Below, piece after piece: positions 41,866-50,625 of a stretch of DNA of 64,000 bases. The translations under genes were made by a program, and so were the position numbers. Numbering within the stretch: the first letter of the stretch is position 1; each line of letters opens with the position of its first letter. The notes under the pieces are model-generated. The model saw only the letters and a list, made by a program, of their open reading frames with translations, was not told where the DNA came from and did no database searches. This DNA comes from Prevotella sp. (GTDB lineage: Bacteria > Bacteroidota > Bacteroidia > Bacteroidales > Bacteroidaceae), in assembly GCA_017538105.1 (NCBI GenBank), contig JAFYJN010000008.1:1-64000 (forward strand), in the 5' to 3' direction.

Positions 41866-44685
41866 TTATTCACTCACATCTGGCAACATGACCACTTCCA
41901 CCTGGTTGCCGGGTTTCATGACCACATCCCTTATAAACGCTGACACTTTCTGCGGGGTCACGCCATTGATGATGGTCTTGTAGTTCGTGTGCAGGTCAAT
42001 GCCGTTCTCGGCAAAGGCTTCCAAAACGTTGATCCAATAGCCGTTCTTGCGGGCATTGTCATCGGCCTGCTTGAGCATCAGTTCCTTCACCTTACCCAAC
42101 ATATCGGCATCCACCTCGCTGCATAGCCGCTGGGCCTCGTCGCGCATGATGCCAAGAGCCTCGTCAGCCTGTTCGGGTTTCATCGGACAGACACCCACCA
42201 AAGCGGTGAACGGCTTGTCGCCACCCAGCACAGAATAGCCTCCGGCACCTGCCGAATAGGCAGCGCTGGCCTCCTCGCGTATCTTCTTCAGGTAAATCAT
42301 TTCCAACACCTGACCGGCAGCCGACACCAGCACATCGCCCTCCTGGGTATAAGGCGCGGTATCGTTGAACCATACCAAGCGTGAGTTGGCTTTCGGCGTT
42401 TCCATCTTGCGCAGGAAACGGTTCACTTTCTTGCCCTGTGCGTAGGTTGTCACCGGACGCCATTGGTCGCGCTGGCCATTGTCGGGCAAGGAGGCAATGT
42501 ATTGCTCAATCATCTGGCGCAACAACGCCTCATCGTAGTTGCCCACGAAGATAAACGTATAGTCGCCAGCATTGGCAGTGCGCTCGGCGGCGATTTGCAG
42601 GATACGGTCGTAGTTGACTTTCGCCAGGTCGCCGATATTCATCGACATGAAACGGGGATTACGGTCGTACAGGGTGACGCGGATGGAGTCGGAGAAAGCC
42701 ACGTCGGGCGACAGGTCTTTGTTCTTGAGCTGGTTCTCCAGCATACCCATCAGTGTGGCGAACGACTTCTCATCCTTGGCGATGCTCGTGAATTTGAGGT
42801 AACAGAGTTGGAACATCGTCTCCAGATCTTTGGGGGCACAGTTGCCCGACACAGACTCATGAGTATCACTGAGCGACAGACTCACCTGCGCCTGCTTGCC
42901 GGCAAGGGCCTTGTCAAGTTCGGTTCTGTTGAAAGCGCCCAAACCGCTCATGCCCACTACGCTGCCCAGAAGCGATGTATTGAAAATATCACTTTTCGGA
43001 TAGAGCGACGCGCCTCCTTTGGAAAACGCATACATGCGTACCTCGTCATCCTTGAAGTCGGTCTTCTTCATCAGCACCTTAGCACCATTAGATAGCTGCA
43101 GCTGTGTGAAGCCCAGCTGTTCATTCTTGCTCTCGCTCACAATGGAACCCTTGGCGGGCAATTCGCTGATGAGCGGCTCCTCCTTCACGTTGTCAACCCA
43201 CGGGGTGAGTGTCTCGCCACGTACGCTGGAAATGGCCCGGTATAGACCGTCGGCAGTAGGATAGACCTTGCCGTCTTTCTCGTTGTTCAGGCTGAGCACC
43301 ACCACATTGGTGTCGGTGCGGCTAACCAACTCACCCAACACCTCATTGACCATCTCCACGGGAACCATCGGGGCGAACTGGTCGCAGAGCTGTTTCTCGT
43401 CTTCGATGGACATCAACGGCTCGTTCTCCAGGAAATGGTCGCGGCAGGCATTGCCATAGACGGAATTGTCGCGTTTGTCACGGTTGGTGTACACCTTGTC
43501 CACCTGGCTGAGGAACTCGGCACGGGCACGGGCATATTCCGTGGCTGTGAAACCATGCTGCAAGGCACGTTCCACCTCACGGTAAGCGGCGGCCAACGCT
43601 TCCATATGTTTGCCATCCTTCGGAACGACACTCAAGTCGAAAGCGCCCTTGGTATGCGACAGGAAGAAAGCACCGTCGCTCACACCGGCATTGAGGAAGG
43701 GACAGTCGGGCTCTTGTCCCACTTCGGTGAGACGATTGTTGAGCATGGCCGTTGTCATGCGTTTGGCATATTCGCCAAGGACATACGACAGGTCGCCTTT
43801 TTCCTCGGCGGTCTCCACCTCATGCTTGAACATCACCTCTATCATGTCCGTCTGCTGTTCCTTGTCCTTGTCGATGATTATGATGGGGTTGGGGTTGTCG
43901 GGCACCAATTCTGGCACTACCTTGGGAGCGCCCGCAGGCACCTTGATGCCGCTGAACATCTCCTTGATCTTAGCCTCGGTGCGGTCCACATCAATGTCAC
44001 CCACCACGATAATGGCCTGGTTGTCGGGACGATACCACTTGCGATAGTAAGCCCTCAACACCTCAGGGGCGAAGTTGTCCACAATCTCCATCTTGCCGAT
44101 AGGCATACGACGGCCATATTTGCTGTCGGGGTACAACGCCTCGAGGTTACGTTCCAACATACGCATGATAGGCGAGGTGCGCAAGCGCCACTCCTCATGA
44201 ATCACGCCACGCTCTTTCTGTATCTCATCCTCCTCGAGCAACAACCCATTGCTCCAATCCTTGAGAATGAGCAAGCAGGAGTCGAGAGCCGAGACACGTG
44301 CGGAAGGTACGTTGCATATACGGTAAACGGTCTGGTCGATTCCTGTATAGGCATTGAGGTCGCCACCGAACTCCACACCGAGCGAACGAGCATACTCAAT
44401 GAGGTTGTTGCCCTTGAAATTGTCGGAGCCGTTGAAAGCCATGTGCTCGAGGAAATGGGCCAAACCACGCTGGTCCTCATCTTCCTGGATACTACCCACC
44501 CGTTGGGCGATGTAGAAATTGACACGGTGTTCGGGATAACCGTTCTGACGTACATAATACTTCAGACCATTGTCCAACTGTCCCATCCTTATGGCGGGAT
44601 CGATAGGCAGCGGATACTGCTGCGCCTTGGTCGTTGCCGCCACAATGAGCAGCAACATGAGAGTAACGAATTTCTTGATGTTCAT
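41866..44685 (-). CDS. M16 family zinc metallopeptidase
   Basis: The 939-residue exported protein has a signal peptide (MLLLIVAATTKAQ) and two M16 (pitrilysin/insulinase) halves. The active N-terminal half shows the inverted zinc motif as GLAHFLEHMAFNG, with the distal Glu in RGVIHEEWRLR. The C-terminal half is a non-catalytic M16_C domain (GNYDEALLRQMIEQYIASLP). The Bacteroidota proteins of this type are periplasmic or secreted. I start at 44685 because a -7 and -33 pair lies just upstream of it and the longer ATG at 44751 would precede this promoter. Confidence 0.93.
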   Translation of the reverse strand: MNIKKFVTLMLLLIVAATTKAQQYPLPIDPAIRMGQLDNGLKYYVRQNGYPEHRVNFYIAQRVGSIQEDEDQRGLAHFLEHMAFNGSDNFKGNNLIEYARSLGVEFGGDLNAYTGIDQTVYRICNVPSARVSALDSCLLILKDWSNGLLLEEDEIQKERGVIHEEWRLRTSPIMRMLERNLEALYPDSKYGRRMPIGKMEIVDNFAPEVLRAYYRKWYRPDNQAIIVVGDIDVDRTEAKIKEMFSGIKVPAGAPKVVPELVPDNPNPIIIIDKDKEQQTDMIEVMFKHEVETAEEKGDLSYVLGEYAKRMTTAMLNNRLTEVGQEPDCPFLNAGVSDGAFFLSHTKGAFDLSVVPKDGKHMEALAAAYREVERALQHGFTATEYARARAEFLSQVDKVYTNRDKRDNSVYGNACRDHFLENEPLMSIEDEKQLCDQFAPMVPVEMVNEVLGELVSRTDTNVVVLSLNNEKDGKVYPTADGLYRAISSVRGETLTPWVDNVKEEPLISELPAKGSIVSESKNEQLGFTQLQLSNGAKVLMKKTDFKDDEVRMYAFSKGGASLYPKSDIFNTSLLGSVVGMSGLGAFNRTELDKALAGKQAQVSLSLSDTHESVSGNCAPKDLETMFQLCYLKFTSIAKDEKSFATLMGMLENQLKNKDLSPDVAFSDSIRVTLYDRNPRFMSMNIGDLAKVNYDRILQIAAERTANAGDYTFIFVGNYDEALLRQMIEQYIASLPDNGQRDQWRPVTTYAQGKKVNRFLRKMETPKANSRLVWFNDTAPYTQEGDVLVSAAGQVLEMIYLKKIREEASAAYSAGAGGYSVLGGDKPFTALVGVCPMKPEQADEALGIMRDEAQRLCSEVDADMLGKVKELMLKQADDNARKNGYWINVLEAFAENGIDLHTNYKTIINGVTPQKVSAFIRDVVMKPGNQVEVVMLPDVSE

Positions 44686-44704
44686 ATTTGTAGAATTATG
44701 TGTG

Positions 44705-44736
44705 CAAAAATATACAAAATCGAGTGAATGGCCAAA
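44705..44736 (-). promoter_or_regulatory. Promoter of the M16 peptidase gene
   Basis: On the minus strand TTTG (44733-44736), 20 bp and TATTTTTG (44705-44712) fit the consensus. It would leave a leader of only about 13 nt. Confidence 0.6.
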
Positions 44737-44790
44737 GTTATTTGAAATCATTTGTATTTTTCATCCATTATCCCTGCTGTTTGGACGGTC

Positions 44791-47703
44791 TCAATCAAGG
44801 GCGTCCAACAAGATGAAAGCGGCCCAAAATTGGGGGGACTGGTATGGATGGGGTCCCGATGACGCCGGATCTCCTTCAACAGTATAGGCACGCACATCAT
44901 GCTGAGCCATGCGCAACGCCACGTTTTTCTTGTGTCCCTCCATCAACAGTTCGTAGAAGCGCGTCATCAGAAGACGGGTGGCATCGTCGTCAACTTTCCA
45001 CAGACTCATGAGCAAGGTGTTGGCACCGGCATTCTTGAATCCCCGTTGCAGACCGAATACACCATCACCCTTGATTTCGCCAAGTCCAGTCTGGCAAGCC
45101 GACAAAACCACCAAATCGAGACCTCGCAGGTCCATCTGCGAAATCTCCTTCGCCGTGAGAACACCATCATCAATGCCTTCAGGCAATGGAAGGCACTTCA
45201 ACACATGGTTGGCACCGGCGAAGAGAAGGCCTGAACGTGTGAGCATCTTGTCCTCGGAATCGGCGGAGCGTGCGTCGGTTTGTTGCAGGAATGACATCCT
45301 GCTCATCTTTGTAGCTTCGCGTTCCGTCCAATAGAATCCATGCGTGGCCACATGGAGCATCTTTATACCCTTACCCGACAGTTCCTTGAACGACATTTCA
45401 GTAGCCAAAGTGTCTGTTCTCAGCAAAGTGGGAACATGATGTGTCGAAAGCGTTCTCACCACCCCCTCCGCTTCCGTCTTCGTGGCAGGCAAATAAATGG
45501 CGCCAGCACGCATATGGAGGGAATCGGCTACCAAGGACATGTCGTCAAGGGAACGGCTCACATGACTGGAATAAGGATTATAGGCGGCAAGATGCTCCAC
45601 ATCCGCATCAAAACGTATGCCACCATAAACGACGGCATTGTCAGTCTTTGAGGGATGATGCTGGATGGCGAGCTCACGTGTGGACGACAACCGATAAAAA
45701 TTCCACAAATCAGAAAGGAACAATCCACGTTGTCCGGCAGGAAGATTCTCAATGGCAGTGTTGTACAACTCACCATCGGGCGAGAAATAGATATTGCTGA
45801 TGCCTTCCAATTCGCCAGCCATCGGCTCGAACAGCCTCGTGGCCATACCCTCGTCATCATAGCTCAAAGCGGCAATCTCACTCTCCTCAAAGAGTCTGTA
45901 TAGCTTGGGCAGACTACTGTCCGCCCGCAAAGTGACGGCTATGTATACCACACTGTCGTTATCAATAGGGCACCGCACGAATTCTATGGCCAAATCCTCG
46001 GGTTTCAATGCCGCCCTCACATCCTGCCACTTCACACGGAGGTTTTTCGTGAAGTCGCCCACTACGGCAGACTGCCGAACCAACAGCTGCTCCTGATGGT
46101 CGACAAGTTGCGCCAAGGAGTCGACATTCACCGTCGTGTCGCCCTGCGTCGCCTGGGCATAGGCTTTTTCCAACTGGCCACGCAGGTCGTTCAGTTGTTC
46201 ATAGATGGACAACAACGTGGTGTCGCCACTGTTCAGGATGGTTTCCCTGAGTTGGGTGTCGGCACTGAGGAGTAGCCCTTTGGAAAGGAGCATGCCATCA
46301 TAGAGTATTGGGGCGAAACGCCCGTCGGCGGTATAATAGGTATAGTAAGGCAACTCACGAGTGAACACCTTGGAATATTGACTCCAAAAATCATGGCGGT
46401 TACCGGCATTGAGACCCGTGAAATAGTCAAGAATCATGCCCGACGAATAATCCACATACTCCGACATGGTCTTTACGGTATTGTCAATATGGCCATTGAG
46501 AAAAGAAAAAGCGCCATAATTATACAATACCGAAGGGTAATACTGCCCATATTTTCCATAGTGGTTGACCACCAGCGCCAACGTCTCTTCAGCCATGTTC
46601 TCCGCCTTGTCATAATCGCCCATTTTGCTGTATATCTGAGCCAACACATTCCTGGAACCGATGGTCAAGATATGGCTCTCGCCGAAAATACGCCTTCTAA
46701 GAGCCAGCACCTGTTGTTCCATTTCAAGAGACCTTGGTAGGTCTGATTCCATCAGGTAAACGGCCAAATTGTGCAATGCCGTGATATAATCGCTGTCGGT
46801 CTCTTTGCGGAAACTCTTAAGCAGGGCTATCTCCTGTTCTTCCGTTTCCACAGCCCTGTCATAATAGCCCAAACCATTGTATGCGCGGGCAAGAAAATTT
46901 TTACACATGGCCTGCTCCTTGGTGCCTATCTCTTTTCTTTCCATGACACGCTCCACCTTCTCGCAGATCTTGGCGGCCTTGTCGTAGAAAGACATCTCAT
47001 TGAATGCGGCGGCAAGATTCAGGGCGGTATGTATATAATCATCGGACTCTTCACCCAGCACCACGCCCAAGATATCCAACGACCGTTCAAAATATGCCAA
47101 GCCCTCAACTTCTCGGCCACAGTTGGACAGCGTAACACCCAGATTGGCCTGACTGCGCGCATATTCCATGCTGTTCTCTCCATAAAGCTCTTTATAGATG
47201 GCTGCCGACTCTTCCAACAACGCCACTGTCCCTTCCATCTGGTGGGCTTCCACGTGGTAAATACTTAAAAGGTTAAGCGCATAGGCAAGCTCCTCACGCA
47301 TGTCGGGCAGCGAGCGTCGATACAAATCCACCGCCTGTTCCTCCCATGAGATGGCGCTGGGATAGTCATACATCCAATAGTAGGCTGCGGCAATGTTTTC
47401 CAACGCGTCAACCTGTTCTTTGGGACAATTCAACGAGTCGTACAACTCGGCGGCCTGGAGAGCATAAGGAAGACCTTTTTGATACTCTTCTTTGTCAATA
47501 TATTCCACGGCGATGGAATTGAGCAACTCGGCGTATGTCGTATCCCGTGGGCCATCACCATATTGCTGATGGAGAAACAACAAAGAATCGAGATTTGTTT
47601 CCAGATGCTGTCCAGCGAAAGGATTGTCTTCGGTTTGGGCCTTGGTGTTCAACGGTATCAGGAACAACGCCGCCGAAAGCAGGATAAAGAAAGTCTTATT
47701 CAT
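44791..47703 (-). CDS. Tetratricopeptide repeat protein with C-terminal CHAT protease domain
   Basis: The 970-residue exported protein (signal peptide LFLIPLNTKAQ) has about ten TPR-like units over residues 30-440, for example AQIYSKMGDYDKAENMAEET. It ends in a CHAT domain, a caspase-like cysteine protease fold, with catalytic His in LHVATHGFYWTE and Cys in VLSACQTGLGEIKGDGVFGL. CHAT domains occur in bacterial toxin, conflict and signalling systems; here the signal peptide puts the enzyme in the envelope. Its start overlaps the end of xerD by 8 bp. The partner or substrate is unknown. Confidence 0.92.
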   Translation of the reverse strand: MNKTFFILLSAALFLIPLNTKAQTEDNPFAGQHLETNLDSLLFLHQQYGDGPRDTTYAELLNSIAVEYIDKEEYQKGLPYALQAAELYDSLNCPKEQVDALENIAAAYYWMYDYPSAISWEEQAVDLYRRSLPDMREELAYALNLLSIYHVEAHQMEGTVALLEESAAIYKELYGENSMEYARSQANLGVTLSNCGREVEGLAYFERSLDILGVVLGEESDDYIHTALNLAAAFNEMSFYDKAAKICEKVERVMERKEIGTKEQAMCKNFLARAYNGLGYYDRAVETEEQEIALLKSFRKETDSDYITALHNLAVYLMESDLPRSLEMEQQVLALRRRIFGESHILTIGSRNVLAQIYSKMGDYDKAENMAEETLALVVNHYGKYGQYYPSVLYNYGAFSFLNGHIDNTVKTMSEYVDYSSGMILDYFTGLNAGNRHDFWSQYSKVFTRELPYYTYYTADGRFAPILYDGMLLSKGLLLSADTQLRETILNSGDTTLLSIYEQLNDLRGQLEKAYAQATQGDTTVNVDSLAQLVDHQEQLLVRQSAVVGDFTKNLRVKWQDVRAALKPEDLAIEFVRCPIDNDSVVYIAVTLRADSSLPKLYRLFEESEIAALSYDDEGMATRLFEPMAGELEGISNIYFSPDGELYNTAIENLPAGQRGLFLSDLWNFYRLSSTRELAIQHHPSKTDNAVVYGGIRFDADVEHLAAYNPYSSHVSRSLDDMSLVADSLHMRAGAIYLPATKTEAEGVVRTLSTHHVPTLLRTDTLATEMSFKELSGKGIKMLHVATHGFYWTEREATKMSRMSFLQQTDARSADSEDKMLTRSGLLFAGANHVLKCLPLPEGIDDGVLTAKEISQMDLRGLDLVVLSACQTGLGEIKGDGVFGLQRGFKNAGANTLLMSLWKVDDDATRLLMTRFYELLMEGHKKNVALRMAQHDVRAYTVEGDPASSGPHPYQSPQFWAAFILLDALD

Positions 47704-48640
47704 CGGTATTAGTTGATGGGGAAATGATGTTTCTCGGATGGTGTTCTTCTATCTCCCGGCGCAAGCTGGCCATGTCGATATGGGTGTATATTTCGGTGGT
47801 GGCAATGCTCTCATGGCCGAGCATGGCCTGTATGGCACGCAGGTCGGCGCCGCCTTCGAGCAGGGCCGTGGCGAAGCTGTGGCGGAAGGTGTGCGGACTG
47901 ATGGTCTTCACGATGCCCGCCGCATTGCCGAGACGTTTCACCATGATGAGAATCATCGTGCGCGTGAGATGCGCCCCACGGCGGTTCAAAAAGACGTAGT
48001 CCTCCTCTCCAGGTTTAATGTCCATGGCATCCCGGAACTTAAACCAATAGCCCAGTTCTTTGATAACTCGTGGTGACATGGGTACAAGCCGTTCCTTGCT
48101 CCCCTTGCCCATGACACGCAGGAATCGCTCCTCAAGATAGAGGTCGGAGAGCTTGAGGTTCACCAACTCCGACACGCGCAGTCCGCAACTGAACAGGGTC
48201 TCTATGATGGCGCGGTTGCGGTGCCCCTCCCATTTCGATAGGTCGATGGCCGCCTCGATGCTGTCCACCTCTTCCGTGGAAAGCACTTCGGGCAAATGGG
48301 TGCCCAGTTGTGGCGACTCCAGCAGTTCGGTGGGGTCGTTGTCGATATATCCATCGGTCAGGAGGAAATGGTAGAAAGAGCGCACACCGCTCAGGATACG
48401 GCACTGGGAACGTGCCCCGATACCCAGATCATAAAGTGCGGCGGCGAAATGACGCAGGTCTTCAAGTTTTGCTTCTGTGGGAAGAATATTTTCCTGGCGC
48501 AGGAATTGGAGCAGTTTGTCCACATCGCGCATATATGCCTCGAGGGTGTTGGGCGAATAGTTGCGTTGCAGGCGCAGGTAACGCCGGTAACGAGCCACCA
48601 CGGAGGTCTGCTTTCTCTGTGTCGTCGGCTGTCCGTTCAT
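47696..48640 (-). CDS. xerD: Site-specific tyrosine recombinase XerD
   Basis: XerD resolves chromosome dimers at dif together with a second Xer. The 314-residue protein has the N-terminal SAM-like core-binding domain and the catalytic residues: Arg in SCGLRVSELVNLK, Lys in GKGSKERLVP, His-x-x-Arg in HTFRHSFATALLEGG and Tyr in TTEIYTHID. The length and pattern fit the housekeeping recombinase rather than an integrase of a mobile element. It overlaps the O-methyltransferase stop by 4 bp and the CHAT start by 8 bp. Confidence 0.93.
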   Translation of the reverse strand: MNGQPTTQRKQTSVVARYRRYLRLQRNYSPNTLEAYMRDVDKLLQFLRQENILPTEAKLEDLRHFAAALYDLGIGARSQCRILSGVRSFYHFLLTDGYIDNDPTELLESPQLGTHLPEVLSTEEVDSIEAAIDLSKWEGHRNRAIIETLFSCGLRVSELVNLKLSDLYLEERFLRVMGKGSKERLVPMSPRVIKELGYWFKFRDAMDIKPGEEDYVFLNRRGAHLTRTMILIMVKRLGNAAGIVKTISPHTFRHSFATALLEGGADLRAIQAMLGHESIATTEIYTHIDMASLRREIEEHHPRNIISPSTNTDE

Positions 48641-49260
48641 GACAGGATATGTATTAGTGTCAGACCGTCGCGCAGTGGCAGAATCACTTTCTCCACCCTA
48701 TCGTCGGCTGCCACATGGTCGTTGAAGCGACGTATGCCGAGGGTCTGTGGATCGTGGTCATAGCTATCGTCCACCACATGACCGTCCCATAAGGTGTTGT
48801 CGGCGAGGATGAACCCGCCAGGGCGGACGATGCGCAGTGCCATCTCGTAGGCATCTACATAAGTACGTTTGTCACCGTCGAGAAAAGCCATGTCGAAAGT
48901 CACTCCCAGTCGGGGAGCCTCGGTCAAGGCATCGCCGATGAAGAAACGTATCTTGTCGGCCACAGGAGACCCTTCTATCCACGGACGGGTGAAGTCCTCC
49001 AGCTCTTCGTCGATTTCGAAGGTATAGACCATGCCACCATCATCCAGGCCCTGGGCCATGCTGATGGCACTGTATCCGCTGAACGTGCCCACCTCGAGGA
49101 TGTTACGCGGACGAATCATGCGCACCAACATACGCAACACTCGACCTTGCAGATGGCCACTGGCCATACGTCCCGCTAACAGATGGATGTTGGTGGCCCT
49201 CCAAAGACGGTAAAGATAGTCGTCTTCCGGATCGATATGGGCGGCGATGTAGTCTTCCAT
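48637..49260 (-). CDS. O-methyltransferase, class I SAM-dependent
   Basis: The 207-residue protein matches the metal-dependent catechol-type O-methyltransferase family. Motif I is NILEVGTFSGYSAISMAQGL; the metal and SAM residues are in MAFLDGDKRTYVDAYEMALR and RPGGFILADNTLWDGHV. The acceptor substrate is unknown. It begins a likely O-methyltransferase, xerD and CHAT unit with a 4-bp ATGA overlap into xerD. Confidence 0.92.
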   Translation of the reverse strand: MEDYIAAHIDPEDDYLYRLWRATNIHLLAGRMASGHLQGRVLRMLVRMIRPRNILEVGTFSGYSAISMAQGLDDGGMVYTFEIDEELEDFTRPWIEGSPVADKIRFFIGDALTEAPRLGVTFDMAFLDGDKRTYVDAYEMALRIVRPGGFILADNTLWDGHVVDDSYDHDPQTLGIRRFNDHVAADDRVEKVILPLRDGLTLIHILS

Positions 49261-49340
49261 TTTTAAGGGTGGAGTGGAGACGTTACCAAGGAGTTTAAGA
49301 GTATCAAGGCTGTCAAGTGTCCAGACAATAGTCCTTTACC

Positions 49341-49408
49341 GTGAATACACTAAACACTAAACATTCAACACTAAGCACTCAACACTAAACATTCAACACT
49401 AAACACTA
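49341..49408. repeat. CACTAAACATTCAACACT-type repeat tract
   Basis: The tract is built of alternating ACACTAAAC, ATTCAAC, ACTAAGC and ACTCAAC units. Related tracts are seen at about 54525-54550, 58030-58070 and, on the other strand, 31257-31290. All lie between genes. Confidence 0.7.
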
Positions 49409-49824
49409 CCCCCCTTCAACGCTTCTATGGCCAGGCGGTAGCTGTCAAGACCAAAGCCACAGATGACACCCTTGCAGGCACTGCTGATGAGCGAGCGGTG
49501 ACGGAAAGGCTCACGTTGGTGCACATTGCTGATGTGTACCTCCACCACAGGCGCTTTGATGGCGCGGATACAGTCGTGCAGTGCCACACTGGTATGGGTA
49601 TACGCCCCGGCATTAAACACGATACCGTCAACGGTGAACCCCTGACGCTGTATCTCATTGATAAGTTCACCTTCTACGTTGCTTTGATAATAGCTTATTT
49701 CAATGTCAGAATAGCGTTTACGTAGTTGGGGTAAATATGCTTCAAACGATTCGTTGCCATAGATACCTGGCTCACGCTGTCCTAATAAATTAAGGTTGGG
49801 ACCATTGATAATGAGTATATTCAT
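49399..49824 (-). CDS. aroQ: Type II 3-dehydroquinate dehydratase
   Basis: AroQ catalyses the third step of the shikimate pathway. The 141-residue protein shows NGPNLNLLGQREPGIYG, the flexible-loop start YQSNVEGELINEIQ, and the substrate-binding VFNAGAYTHTSVALHD and VEVHISNVHQREPFRH. The length is normal for type II dodecameric enzymes. It has its own promoter (divergent pair at 49852-49927). Confidence 0.96.
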   Translation of the reverse strand: MNILIINGPNLNLLGQREPGIYGNESFEAYLPQLRKRYSDIEISYYQSNVEGELINEIQRQGFTVDGIVFNAGAYTHTSVALHDCIRAIKAPVVEVHISNVHQREPFRHRSLISSACKGVICGFGLDSYRLAIEALKGGSV

Positions 49825-49851
49825 AACACGTGTGAATAAAATGATGAATCC

Positions 49852-49927
49852 GCTGCGAAGTTACAATTTTTCCACGTAACTGCAAAATGAATTTGGCTTT
49901 TCCAATAAAAAGCAGTAACTTCGCAGC
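49852..49927. promoter_or_regulatory. Divergent promoter pair in a 13-bp inverted repeat
   Basis: A perfect inverted repeat (49852-49864 with 49915-49927) carries TAACTTCG reading outward on each arm, one change from TAnnTTTG. On the minus strand TTTG stands at 49883-49886 (19 bp spacing), on the plus strand at 49892-49895 (20 bp spacing). The left promoter suits aroQ (leader about 25 nt), the right suits rbfA with a leader of about 330 nt. Confidence 0.65.
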
Positions 49928-50121
49928 CGGAAAGAAAAGAAAAAAGTAAAATACCCACCTCGACCCTCCCAGGGAGGGGGAATGAAGGAGCAGGGGGCAA
50001 GGAGCAAGAGAATACCCGATAAATTCTTCATTGATAAATCAGAATCGCGAAGCGACAATTTTTCGACATATGTCTCAACAACTCGTCAACAATCAAAATT
50101 CAAAAATCAACATTCAAAAAA

Positions 50122-50247
50122 TCGCGAAGCGAATTAACTCCCATTTTAACTCCCATGAGCGAAGCGAATTAACTCCCATTTTAACTCCCATGAGCGAAGC
50201 GAATTAACTCCCATTTTAACTCCCATGAGCGAAGCGAATTAACTCCC
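50122..50247 (+). repeat. 35-bp tandem repeat upstream of rbfA
   Basis: The unit begins GAGCGAAGCG and continues AATTAACTCCCATTTTAACT before CCCAT. Copies start at about 50122 (first two bases differ), 50157, 50192 and 50227 (the last is partial, about 21 bp), so 3.6 copies. The copies are essentially identical, and the tract ends 14 bp before the rbfA ATG. Confidence 0.92.
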
Positions 50248-50261
50248 TATTAATTATATAT

Positions 50262-50597
50262 ATGCAAGAGACAAGACAAAACCGCATAGCACGACTGCTA
50301 CAGAAGGAGCTGAGCCTCATCTTCCAGTCACAGACACGCATGATGCATGGCGTGATGGTGAGCGTGACACGCTGCCGTATATCACCCGACCTGAGCATCT
50401 GCACCGCTTACCTGAGCGTGTTCCCTTCGGAACGGGGAGAAGAGATACTGCAAAACGTGAACAACAACGCCAAAACCATCCGTTATGAACTGGGCACGCG
50501 CGTGCGTAACCAACTGCGTATCATTCCCGAACTGAGGTTTTTCATCGACGACTCGCTCGACTACATCGAGCATATCGACGAACTGCTGAAGAAGTAA
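50262..50597 (+). CDS. rbfA: Ribosome-binding factor A
   Basis: RbfA assists 30S subunit maturation and 16S rRNA 5' end processing. The 111-residue protein has the KH-like fold pattern with TRQNRIARLLQKELSLIFQ, the central MVSVTRCRISPDLSICTAYL and the C-terminal RIIPELRFFIDDSLDYIEHI. The ABC permease gene follows after 28 bp. It has an unusually long leader. Confidence 0.95.
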   Translation: MQETRQNRIARLLQKELSLIFQSQTRMMHGVMVSVTRCRISPDLSICTAYLSVFPSERGEEILQNVNNNAKTIRYELGTRVRNQLRIIPELRFFIDDSLDYIEHIDELLKK

Positions 50598-50625
50598 TTT
50601 TCGCCCAGATTTCAGCCCTCAAAAA

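Larger units (their letters stand above)
49825..50261. other. Intergenic region and long leader before rbfA
   Basis: This 437-bp region separates divergent aroQ and rbfA. It contains the paired promoter (49852-49927), a CCCTCCCAGGGAGGG palindrome near 49964-49978, two copies of an AATCGCGAAGCGA unit (near 50041 and 50121), and the 35-bp tandem repeat (50122-50247). No open reading frame in it looks real. Confidence 0.6.

Noticed and set aside
47696-48640. Integrase of a mobile element
   Set aside because: The sequence and housekeeping neighbours fit XerD; no attachment site, excisionase or element cargo is near.
50122-50247. Possible short CRISPR array
   Set aside because: The copies are directly contiguous with no unique spacers, and no cas genes are near, so this is a tandem repeat.
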